Shown here: in pieces, positions 1 to 7,686 of the stretch
Layout: every line of letters begins with the position of its first letter
Position numbering within the stretch: position 1 is the first letter of the stretch
DNA from: PALSA-911 sp963839645
GTDB taxonomy: Bacteria > Pseudomonadota > Alphaproteobacteria > Acetobacterales > Acetobacteraceae
Assembly: GCA_963839645.1 (NCBI GenBank)
Contig: CAWIVZ010000002.1
Span: 62,001-126,000, forward strand
Reading direction: 5' to 3'
DNA length: 64,000 nt
Translations under genes and position numbers: made by a program
The notes under the pieces: generated by a model
Databases searched by the model: none
Told to the model about the DNA's origin: nothing
What the model saw: only the letters and a program-made list of their open reading frames with translations

Positions 1-231
1 GAGAATCAGCGCGATGTCGGACCAGCTGTGGCCGTCAGCAGGAGGACGTTAATCTTGATGCGGGCTCGCGGGATGCGCTGACGGGATCGGAACCTCGCTC
101 AAACAGCGATCGCCAGTCACCCGGCAAGGCTCCGCAGTCTTTCTGACTATTTTGTCGTTGTAGAACATTTCGATCAGGGCATAGTCTCGGGCAACAACGG
201 CCGAATGGGTCGCGTGTCAGGAGGACGTCCG
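1..231. other. left-edge stretch without a recognisable gene
   Basis: No open frame here resembles a known protein on either strand. The last part holds the Shine-Dalgarno sequence AGGAGG at 219-224 that serves the nitronate monooxygenase gene. The rest presumably carries its promoter or the 3' flank of an upstream gene lying outside the window; I see no convincing -35/-10 pair. Confidence 0.4.
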
Positions 232-1221
232 TTGCAGACAATGCTTTGCAAGAAACTTGGGATCACGGTTCCCATTATTCTGGCGCCTGTCGGCGGAGCC
301 CATAGTCCGCGGCTCACTGCCGCGGTCTGCAACGCCGGAGGCCTGGGCACGCTTCCATTGTGGGGTGTCGATACGGATACGCTTCGCCGCCAGGTGCGCG
401 AGACGCAGGCGATGACATCGCGTCCGTTCGCGGTGAATTTGAATGTGAACTTTCCGCAGGAAGAACGCCTGGCCGCCTGTCTGGAGGAGGGGGTGAAAGT
501 GATCTCCTTCTTCTGGCGCGATCCGTCCGGGCTGGTACCGATCGCCAAGGCGGCAGGTGCCATCGTGATGCATACGGTGGGCAATGCCGACGACGCGCGC
601 CGCGCGGTGGATTGCGGGGTTGATATCGTCGTCGCGCAGGGCTGGGAAGCTGGCGGGCATGTGCGGGGCACGGTGGCGACGATGGCGTTGGTCCCGGCGG
701 TCGTGGATGCCGTGGGCGACGTTCCCGTCGTGGCCGCGGGCGGCATCGCCGATGGCAGGGGCCTCGCCGCCGCGCTGGCGCTGGGCGCGGGTGGGGCCTG
801 GATCGGCACCCGCTTTCTCGCCAGCGAAGAGGCGATGGTTCATCCGGAATACTTGCAACGCCTGCTTGCGGCGACGGAGAACGACACGGTCTGGCTGGAA
901 GATCTGTTCGATGTCGGCTGGGCCGAGGCGCCGCATCGCGTGCTGCGCAACAGCACGGTGGCGAACTGGGAAGCGGCTGGCCGGCCGCCTTCGGGCATGC
1001 GGCCTGGTGCCGGCGAGGTGATCGCGACATCCCCGACGCGTGGAGACGTGGTGCGGTACCGGTCCTACACGGTGAGCCCCGACACACGCGGCGATCTGGA
1101 GGCGCTTTCGATGTGGGCGGGGCAAAGTGTTGGTATGGTGCGCCGCAAGCAACCGGCCGCGGAGATCGTGCGGGAGATCCACGAAGACGCGCAGGCGATT
1201 CTGCGCCGGATTGGTGAATAG
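232..1221 (+). CDS. nitronate monooxygenase (2-nitropropane dioxygenase family)
   Basis: About 329 aa, FMN-dependent TIM-barrel enzyme expected to oxidise nitronates such as propionate 3-nitronate in the cytoplasm. The family signature GWEAGGHVRG near residues 143-152 carries the catalytic histidine, and GGIADGRGLAAALALGA followed by GTRF is the FMN-phosphate binding part. The frame stays open from ATG 205, but AGGAGG at 219-224 points to TTG 232 (spacing 7) or ATG 241 (spacing 16) as the real start; I prefer TTG 232. The gene stands alone, with an AT-richer 160-bp gap before the acyl-CoA dehydrogenase-like gene. Some family members are enoyl reductases, so the exact substrate is open. Confidence 0.88.
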   Translation: MQTMLCKKLGITVPIILAPVGGAHSPRLTAAVCNAGGLGTLPLWGVDTDTLRRQVRETQAMTSRPFAVNLNVNFPQEERLAACLEEGVKVISFFWRDPSGLVPIAKAAGAIVMHTVGNADDARRAVDCGVDIVVAQGWEAGGHVRGTVATMALVPAVVDAVGDVPVVAAGGIADGRGLAAALALGAGGAWIGTRFLASEEAMVHPEYLQRLLAATENDTVWLEDLFDVGWAEAPHRVLRNSTVANWEAAGRPPSGMRPGAGEVIATSPTRGDVVRYRSYTVSPDTRGDLEALSMWAGQSVGMVRRKQPAAEIVREIHEDAQAILRRIGE

Positions 1222-1384
1222 CCAATTGTTCCGTAGGCATCGCCCAGCCCCCAGGATATCATTACCAAAAAATAACTAAACATTTGTTTGCCGGCCCGGT
1301 CATATTCTAGGTCCGATTTCCAGCGCTTTGTGCCTCTGTGGTCAGTCTCCGGATTGCCACATCCGCGCAACGGGAGACGTTCTC

Positions 1385-2524
1385 ATGGTCTTGCCGATCG
1401 CTGTCGATGCGTCGCGCGCCGACTGGACCGCAATCGCCTGGCAATTGGGGCCCGGCTTTGCCGCGCGCGCCGCTGCGTTGGATGCCACCGACGGCTTCGC
1501 ATTGGAGAATGCGGCGGAACTGAAGGGGCAGCGCGTCTACTCGGCCGGCGTGCCGGCGGAGTTGGGCGGCGGCGGTGCCACGATCGGGGAGTTATCCGCC
1601 ATGCTCCGCGTACTGGGCCAGCATTGTCCCGCCACGGCCCTGGCGCTGTCCATGCACACCCACAACGTCACCACGGCGGCCTGGCGCTGGCGGCACCAGA
1701 AGGCGCCGACGGACGCTCTGCTGCGCCGGGTCGCGGAGGAACAATGCGTGCTGATCTCCACCGGCGGGAATGACTGGCTGGACAGCGGCGGGACCGCGAG
1801 AAAGGTGGATAACGGCTACCGGATCGATGCCCGCAAACCGTTCGCGTCGGGCCAGCCCGTTGGCGACTTGATCAATACCAGCGCGGTGCTGGACGATCCG
1901 GCGCAGGGGCCGGCCGTTCTGCATTTCCTCGTGCCGATCACGGCGCCAGGGGTGCGGATCGCGGAAACCTGGAAAACGTTGGGCATGAGGGCGAGTGGCT
2001 CCAACGACATCTTGCTGGAAGATGTCTTCGTCCCGGATGCAGCCATCGTCGGGCGTCGACCGAAGGGGGTGTGGAACCCATTGTTCCACATCATAAGTCT
2101 GATGGCGTTTCCGCTGATCTACAGCGTGTATCTGGGTGTGGCGGAAGCGGCCCGCGACCTTGCGCTGAAACATGTGGCCGAGGCCGCGCGTGGCGATCCG
2201 ACCGTGCAGATGGCGGCGGGGGTTCTGGATACATCGCTGGCCACGGCGCGCATGGCACTGGCAGACATGATCGCGGCGACGGCGGAGCAGCCTGGACCGG
2301 AGACCACGAGCCGGGTCGCCACGGGCCGGCAAATCGCCGGCGCGGCAGCGATCCGTACGGTAGAGCAAGCTTTGGACCTGGCCGGCGGTCGCGGCTATTT
2401 CCGGGCGGCCGGGCTGGAACGATTGTTCCGCGACGTTCAGGCAGCACGGTACCATCCGCTCAAGGCGACGGACCAACAGCTTCTCGCAGGACGGTTGGCG
2501 CTGGGCGTGCCGATCGACGGCTGA
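1385..2524 (+). CDS. acyl-CoA dehydrogenase family protein
   Basis: About 379 aa, the usual length for a single-domain FAD-dependent acyl-CoA dehydrogenase. The N-terminal helical part (ELGGGGATIGELSAML), the central beta part (ISTGGNDWLDSGGTARKV, TLGMRASGSNDILLEDVFVP) and the C-terminal helical bundle ending GGRGYFRAAGLERLFRD match the fold. GGGAGA at 1372-1377 lies 7 bases before ATG 1385; an in-frame ATG at 1328 has no such site. Substrate cannot be read from the sequence. The family also includes flavin monooxygenase-like members acting on sulfur or nitrogen compounds, so beta-oxidation is not certain. Confidence 0.85.
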   Translation: MVLPIAVDASRADWTAIAWQLGPGFAARAAALDATDGFALENAAELKGQRVYSAGVPAELGGGGATIGELSAMLRVLGQHCPATALALSMHTHNVTTAAWRWRHQKAPTDALLRRVAEEQCVLISTGGNDWLDSGGTARKVDNGYRIDARKPFASGQPVGDLINTSAVLDDPAQGPAVLHFLVPITAPGVRIAETWKTLGMRASGSNDILLEDVFVPDAAIVGRRPKGVWNPLFHIISLMAFPLIYSVYLGVAEAARDLALKHVAEAARGDPTVQMAAGVLDTSLATARMALADMIAATAEQPGPETTSRVATGRQIAGAAAIRTVEQALDLAGGRGYFRAAGLERLFRDVQAARYHPLKATDQQLLAGRLALGVPIDG

Positions 2525-2858
2525 GGCGCACCGCGAGCCGGCGACGGTCAACCAAGGACGGCTGCGATCCGCGTTGGCCAGCGGGACCGATCATATGGCG
2601 CCAGATCCAATCGAGCCTAGCAGGGGCGCCGCCGCAGCATGGGATCAGTTGGTTTTCTGATCGCTCCAGGGCGGGGCGCCCATGTTCATGTCGCGGGCTG
2701 GCACCGTCGCGCCGGTGAGCGCGCCGGCGCCGCCGCCGATTCTGATCGATCGCATCCGGCCCGTCCCTCGCCAATGGATGCTGCCGGGCGATGCGGATCG
2801 AACTCGGCAACCTGCGTTCAGTCTAGCAAACCGGCAGGGCGGTATTCGGGGAGAGGGA
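2525..2858. other. 334-bp intergenic region
   Basis: It lies between the convergent acyl-CoA dehydrogenase-like and NRAMP-family genes. I see no conserved protein in any frame, no RNA gene and no strong terminator hairpin with a T-run. Short open frames here have no recognisable motif. Confidence 0.4.
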
Positions 2859-4196
2859 TCACCACTTCGCGAACATGATCGCCACGGCGGCGCCCATCGT
2901 CAGCGTCGACAGCCAGCCCAAGGCCCAGAGTGAACGCGGCAGGGTGAAACTGCCCATCACCTTGGTTTGCATCGCCATCAGCATGATCATGGCCATCAGC
3001 GGCACCGCGACGACGCCGTTCAGCACGGCGGCCCAGAACAGTGCCTTGATCGGATCGATGCCGATGAAATTGATCCCGATCCCGACCAGGGTGGCGACGG
3101 CGATCGTGCCGTAGAACGCCTTGGCGTCCTTCGGCTGGCGGCCGAGGCCGGTGGGCCAGCCGAGCGCCTCGCCGACGACATAGGCGCACGATCCCGCCAG
3201 AACCGGCACCGCGAGCAGGCCGATACCGATGATCCCGGCCGCGAAAAGGAAGAACGTGAATTCGCCGGCGATGGGCCGCAGCGCCTCCGCCGCCTGGGCG
3301 GAGGTCTGGATGTCGGTGATGCCGTGGGCGTGCAGCGTCGCCGCCGTGGTGACGATGATGAAGAAGCTGATGAGGTTGGAGTAGCCCATGCCGACATAGG
3401 TATCGATGCGCATCCGCCCGAGCGCGGCCGGCGCTTGCTCGGGCTTGTCCAGCAGAGCGTCGGCCAGGGGGTCGACCCGCATGTCCTCCGCTTCCTGGGA
3501 GGATTGCCAGAAGAAGCAGTACGGCGTGATGGTGGTGCCCAGCACGCCGACGATCGTGGTCACGTAGTTGCTGTCGAGCGAGAAACTGGGCACGAACGTC
3601 GCCACCGCTACCTGGCCCCAAGGCACGCCAACCACCATCGCCGTCGCCACGTAGGAGAGCAGGGTCGCGCAGGTCCATTTGAGAACCTTCACATATCGCT
3701 CATAGCTGGCGAACACTTCCAAGAGCGTGCAGCCGACCGCGAAGGCCACGACATAGAGACCGGTCGGACCGCCAACGAGCAGGTGCACGGCATCGGCCAT
3801 CGCGCCGAGATCGGCGCCGAGATTGGCGATGTTTGCCCCGAGCAGCAGGACCACGATCCCGCGCAGCAGCCAGGGCGAGTAGTGCGCGCGGATATTGCCC
3901 GCGATGCCGTGCCCGGTTACCCGGCCGATCCGGGCGCTGATCTCCTGGATGGCGGCCATCAGCGGGTAGCAGAACAGCATCACCCAGCACATGCCGTAGC
4001 CGAACTGGGCACCAGCCTGGGAATAGGTGGCGATGCCGGATGGATCGTCGTCCGATGCTCCGGTGATCAGCCCCGGCCCCAGCAGGGCCAGCAGACCCTT
4101 CTTTGGCGGTGTTTTCGGCGTGCGCGCGCGCGCGATACGCCCGGCCATCACGTGCTGGGCAGCCGAGTGCCGCCTTGCGGCTCGCGTCATTTTCAT
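2859..4196 (-). CDS. NRAMP-family divalent metal transporter, atypical metal site
   Basis: 445 aa, polytopic inner-membrane protein of the SLC11/NRAMP fold with about 11 predicted helices. The first helix carries DDPSGIATYSQAGAQFGYG, corresponding to the DPGN region of classical Mn/Fe transporters; the sixth carries TTITPYCFFWQSSQEAE in place of the classical MPH motif. Two of the three metal-coordinating positions of the canonical family (the Asn and the Met) therefore appear changed. This resembles the NRAMP-related group, some members of which carry Mg rather than Mn/Fe. The basic N-terminus (about 35 residues before GLLALLGPGLITG) allows a start at ATG 4196 or ATG 4148; neither has a strong ribosome site. 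Confidence 0.85.
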   Translation of the reverse strand: MKMTRAARRHSAAQHVMAGRIARARTPKTPPKKGLLALLGPGLITGASDDDPSGIATYSQAGAQFGYGMCWVMLFCYPLMAAIQEISARIGRVTGHGIAGNIRAHYSPWLLRGIVVLLLGANIANLGADLGAMADAVHLLVGGPTGLYVVAFAVGCTLLEVFASYERYVKVLKWTCATLLSYVATAMVVGVPWGQVAVATFVPSFSLDSNYVTTIVGVLGTTITPYCFFWQSSQEAEDMRVDPLADALLDKPEQAPAALGRMRIDTYVGMGYSNLISFFIIVTTAATLHAHGITDIQTSAQAAEALRPIAGEFTFFLFAAGIIGIGLLAVPVLAGSCAYVVGEALGWPTGLGRQPKDAKAFYGTIAVATLVGIGINFIGIDPIKALFWAAVLNGVVAVPLMAMIMLMAMQTKVMGSFTLPRSLWALGWLSTLTMGAAVAIMFAKW

Positions 4197-4333
4197 CCGG
4201 GCTCACAGTTTCCACGTCAATGCCTGGCGGCCGTGATTGGTTCCAGGCGCCGCTTCCCCACGCATGGCGGGATTTCGTAATTCGGACAATCCTCTATAAC
4301 CCGCTTTGCGTAGATCCTGCGAGGAGACCGCCG

Positions 4334-5245
4334 ATGGAACCCGACCTGCTCGCCTATTCGCCGATCCTGCATCGTCCTCCGCTGCGCTGGCCGAACGGCG
4401 CGCGCGTGGCGCTGTGGGTGGTGCCGAACATCGAGCATTACGAATACCTGCCGAAGTTCACCCGCACCCGGGAACCCTGGCCGCGATCGCCGTGGCCGGA
4501 TGTGTTGGGCTATTCGCAGCGCGACTACGGCAACCGGGTCGGGCTGTGGCGGCTGTTCGACACGGTCGATGCGTTGAACATTCCCTGCACCGTCAGCCTG
4601 TCGATGGCGGTTATCCAGCATTATCCCGCGATCCTGGAGGGGATGGAGAAGCGGAACTGGGAACTGATGTCGCACGGCATCTACAACACCCGCTACCATC
4701 TGAACTTCACGCCGGAGGAGGAACTCGCGGCGATGCTTGAATCGCGGGAAATCCACCGTCGGCTGACCGGGCGCGAGCAGAGCGGCTGGTTCAGCCCGGC
4801 GATCATGAACACAGCCAACACCTTCGATCTCGCGGCCCAGGCCGGGTTCACCTACACCGCCGACCTCTATCACGACGACCAGCCGTTTCCGCTGAAGGTG
4901 AAGCAGGGCAACCTGCTGTCGATGCCCTATTCGGTGGATCTGAACGACGTGATCCTGCACCGCCGCGGCGAGGAGGCGGAGGATTTCGCCACCCAGATCC
5001 GCGACCATTTCGACACGGTGTACGCCGAAGGCGGGGAGCAGGGCAGGGTGATGTGCATCGCGCTGCATCCGTTCTGGGTCGGCCAGCCGCACCGCATCCG
5101 GGCCTTCCAGCGGGCGATGGAATACATCCTGTCGCATCCCGGCGTCTGGGTGACCACGGCCGAGAAAATCGCCGCCTGGTACAACGAAACCCACCTGCCG
5201 GCGACGCTGGCGCATCTTGCCGCGCGGGAGGCCGCCAATGGCTGA
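4334..5245 (+). CDS. polysaccharide deacetylase family protein (PuuE-like), first of a pair
   Basis: About 303 aa with the NodB-type metal-dependent deacetylase fold. The motifs WPNGARVALWVVPNIEHYEY, DYGNRVGLWRLFDTV, MSHGIYNTRYHL and ALHPFWVGQPHRIR match the PuuE/allantoinase-like subgroup, which hydrolyses C-N bonds in cyclic ureides or related compounds, not chitin-type polymers. Lys and Tyr positions around MSHGIYNTRYH suggest the metal centre. An upstream in-frame ATG at 4103 exists, but AGGAG at 4322-4326 supports ATG 4334. The stop overlaps the start of the next deacetylase gene (ATGGCTGA), so the two are translationally coupled and probably form one enzyme unit or act in sequence. Confidence 0.85.
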   Translation: MEPDLLAYSPILHRPPLRWPNGARVALWVVPNIEHYEYLPKFTRTREPWPRSPWPDVLGYSQRDYGNRVGLWRLFDTVDALNIPCTVSLSMAVIQHYPAILEGMEKRNWELMSHGIYNTRYHLNFTPEEELAAMLESREIHRRLTGREQSGWFSPAIMNTANTFDLAAQAGFTYTADLYHDDQPFPLKVKQGNLLSMPYSVDLNDVILHRRGEEAEDFATQIRDHFDTVYAEGGEQGRVMCIALHPFWVGQPHRIRAFQRAMEYILSHPGVWVTTAEKIAAWYNETHLPATLAHLAAREAANG

Positions 5246-6167
5246 GGCCCCGATGAAGGTTCCTCCGGTGGGCGAATTGCGCCTGCCCGGCATGGACCAT
5301 GCCCATTATCCGTTCCGCACTCTGCGGGATGCGCCGAGCTTCGCCTGGCCGGATGGCGCGCGGATCGCCTTCACCGTCACGCTGATGCTGGAGCATTGGG
5401 AACTGTATCCGCCCGAGGGCGCGGATCGCGATCCGCGCATCATCTCCCCGCTGGGCGGCTTCCAGCCGGACTGGCTGACCTGGAGCCAACGGCAATACGG
5501 CGCGCGCGTCGGCATCTTCCGGGTGTTGGAGATGCTGGATCGATTCGCCATCATCCCCAGCGTCGCCTTGGGGGCCGGGGCGGCGAGGCAGTATCCGGAA
5601 CTGGTGGACGAATGCGCTCGCCGTGGCGCCTGCTTCATGGCGCATGGCACGCACGCCACAAGGCGCATCACCAGCCGCATGAGCGAGGCGGAGGAACGTG
5701 CGTTCATCGCCGAAAGCCGCGCGGCGGTGCACGCCGCGACCGGCACCGATCCGCAAGGCTGGGTCGGGCAGGATTTCAACGGATCGGACCGCACGCCCGC
5801 GCTGCTGACCGAGGCCGGTTTCGGCTACACGATGGACTGGGCGAACGATGACCGGCCGTTCCAGCTTGGGCCGTACAACGGACGCCACCTGCTGGCGCTG
5901 CCGCCGCAGCCGGAATGGAACGATCTGGAGTGCATGTGGCTGCGCCGCGTTCCCCCCGATGTCTGGGCCGGCAATGTCGCGGAGGCGTTCGATTTCCTGC
6001 ACACCGAGGGCGGCGGCGTGTTCAACCTGACCCTGCACCCGCATGTGATCGGACAGGCGCACCGGATCCGGTATCTTGGCGATGCGCTGGTCCGGATGCT
6101 CGGCAAGACGCAAATCTGGCGGACCACCACGGATCAATTGGCGACCCAGGCCGTGACACAGCTATAG
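5238..6167 (+). CDS. polysaccharide deacetylase family protein (PuuE-like), second of a pair
   Basis: About 309 aa, a paralogue of the preceding gene. It has the same block order: WPDGARIAFTVTLMLEHWEL, RQYGARVGIFRVLEMLDRF, MAHGTHATRRITSRMSEAEE and TLHPHVIGQAHRIRYL. GGGAGG lies just before ATG 5238, inside the end of the upstream gene. The pairing of two divergent members in one overlapping unit suggests complementary substrates or a hetero-oligomer; this is inference. No signal peptide is visible, so it acts in the cytoplasm. The gene ends 28 bp before mscL. Confidence 0.85.
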   Translation: MAEAPMKVPPVGELRLPGMDHAHYPFRTLRDAPSFAWPDGARIAFTVTLMLEHWELYPPEGADRDPRIISPLGGFQPDWLTWSQRQYGARVGIFRVLEMLDRFAIIPSVALGAGAARQYPELVDECARRGACFMAHGTHATRRITSRMSEAEERAFIAESRAAVHAATGTDPQGWVGQDFNGSDRTPALLTEAGFGYTMDWANDDRPFQLGPYNGRHLLALPPQPEWNDLECMWLRRVPPDVWAGNVAEAFDFLHTEGGGVFNLTLHPHVIGQAHRIRYLGDALVRMLGKTQIWRTTTDQLATQAVTQL

Positions 6168-6195
6168 TCGGAACGGTTAATCACAGGAGAGCCGA

Positions 6196-6600
6196 ATGCA
6201 GGCGCCGATTCCTCTACCCAAGATGCCCGGCTGGCTGGACGAGTTCAAATCCTTCATCATGCGCGGCAGCGTCGTTGATCTCGCGGTCGGCGTGATCATT
6301 GGCGCGGCGTTCACCGGCATCGTCAACAGCCTGGTGAAGGACATCTTCAACCCCATCATCGGCATTCTGGTGGGCGGGATCGATTTCTCCAACGTGTTCG
6401 TGGCGCTGGACGGCAAGAGCTACCCGACGATGGACGCGGCGAAGACCGCCGGGGCGGCGACGCTGAATTTCGGGTTGTTCATCAACGCGGTGATCCAGTT
6501 CCTGATCGTGGCGTTCGTGATCTTCTGGACGGTTCGGGTCCTGAACAGGATGGTCCGGGCGGCTCCGCCGCCGCCGCCCGCCCCCGCCGCCGGCCAGTGA
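6196..6600 (+). CDS. mscL: large-conductance mechanosensitive channel MscL (C-terminal helix out of frame)
   Basis: 134 aa as it stands. MscL pentamers open at near-lytic membrane tension to release solutes after osmotic downshock. The first helix region EFKSFIMRGSVVDLAVGVIIGAAF, the loop, and the second helix FGLFINAVIQFLIVAFVIFWTV are all typical. AGGAG before ATG 6196 gives the start. The reading frame ends in a proline-rich linker (AAPPPPPAPAAGQ), whereas MscL normally continues into a cytoplasmic helical bundle. That helix is encoded directly afterwards, in the next frame. One extra base in the C-run of about 6570-6597 would explain it. Confidence 0.93.
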   Translation: MQAPIPLPKMPGWLDEFKSFIMRGSVVDLAVGVIIGAAFTGIVNSLVKDIFNPIIGILVGGIDFSNVFVALDGKSYPTMDAAKTAGAATLNFGLFINAVIQFLIVAFVIFWTVRVLNRMVRAAPPPPPAPAAGQ

Positions 6601-6646
6601 GGAATATCTGCGCGAAATCCGAGATCTGCTGAAGAGCCGCAGCTGA
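6599..6646 (+). other. mscL: out-of-frame MscL C-terminal helix
   Basis: Read from 6599 this stretch gives EEYLREIRDLLKSRS followed by TGA at 6644-6646. It matches the conserved C-terminal helix that follows the proline-rich linker of MscL. It is one base out of register with the rest of mscL. The insertion most likely lies in the CCC/CCCCC runs at 6570-6590, either a sequencing error or a real slippage mutation removing the cytoplasmic bundle. Confidence 0.8.
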
Positions 6647-6660
6647 CCCGAGAGAGGGGT

Positions 6661-7669
6661 TTGTCCACCCAGGCCCAGGCAGGCCACATCACGAGCCGGT
6701 ATGGGCGTCCGAAGTGGCAGATCCGGCGGCACGCGATGCTTGTCCTGAGCCTGCTGCTGGTCATGGGCCTGGCCGGATGCGCCACCGGGCCGACGGGGGC
6801 CGGGCTCTTCGGACAATCCTGCCCGCTGGACCGCCAGGCGGTGTTTCCGATCGAGACCCGCGCCAACCTGATGTTCGTGCCGGTCCGGATCAACGGCAAG
6901 CCGGCGCGGCTGCTGCTGGATACCGGGGCGGATCGCTCGATGGTCACCGAGACCGCGGTGGAACGGCTGGGCCTGGTGCGCGATCCGCACCGGCTGACCC
7001 GGCTGGAGGGGGTCGGCGGGGCGACGACCAACTGGGAGGTCAAGACGAACAGCCTGGTGTTCGGCGACGGGCTGGTGCGGAATATCAATTTCGCCGTTGG
7101 CCGCTTCGCGCAGGACGAGATTGGCGGGCTGACGGTGGACGGCCTGCTGGGCGTGGACATTCTCGCGGCGTTCGATGTCGAGATCGATCCGGTGCGGCGC
7201 GAGGCGATCCTGTATCGCGCCCGGCCGTGTGACGACGTGCTGCCGCCCTGGCAGGAATTCGTTCATGACGATCACCTCCACCGGCGCGATGCGCGGGAGG
7301 ATCCTGGTGCCGATCACGCTGGACGGGGTGAACGATCTGGCCATCCTGGATACCGGCGCGCAGGTCAGTTCGGTGAGCGAAAGGCTGGCGCTGAGAACCG
7401 GCGTCACGCGCCAGCAACTGGACCAGGACCCCAAGGGACGGTCGCAGGGCGCGTCGGCCAATTCGGTGATCACGCGCGCCCATCGGTTCCGCTCCCTGCA
7501 GATCGGCGCGACGCTGATCAGCAACCCGGTGCTGGCGGTGCTGCCGTTGCCGGAAAGCCAGGCCGGGGCCTTGCTGGGGGCGAATTACCTGCGCGGCCGG
7601 CGGCTATATCTGTCTTTCGCGTCGCATCGTTTCTTCATGGCCGAACCGGCGAAGGTGGCGGGGCAGTAG
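6661..7669 (+). pseudogene. lipoprotein with two retropepsin-like aspartic protease domains (frameshifted)
   Basis: The first frame (from TTG 6661, or ATG 6736) encodes a lipoprotein signal with lipobox LAGC, then a retropepsin-like domain with the active-site motif LLLDTGADRS and a closing GLLGVDIL. At about 7255-7275 the reading moves forward one base. The new frame gives a second domain with LAILDTGAQVS and ending LLGANYLRGRRLYL, stopping at 7669. Together they form a bilobed, pepsin-like layout of about 335 aa anchored to the membrane. One inserted base explains the break. The original frame otherwise runs on as noise to 7920. GAGAGGGG just before TTG 6661 supports that start. Substrate unknown. 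Confidence 0.75.
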
Positions 7670-7686
7670 GAACCGGGCGGGCCGGA

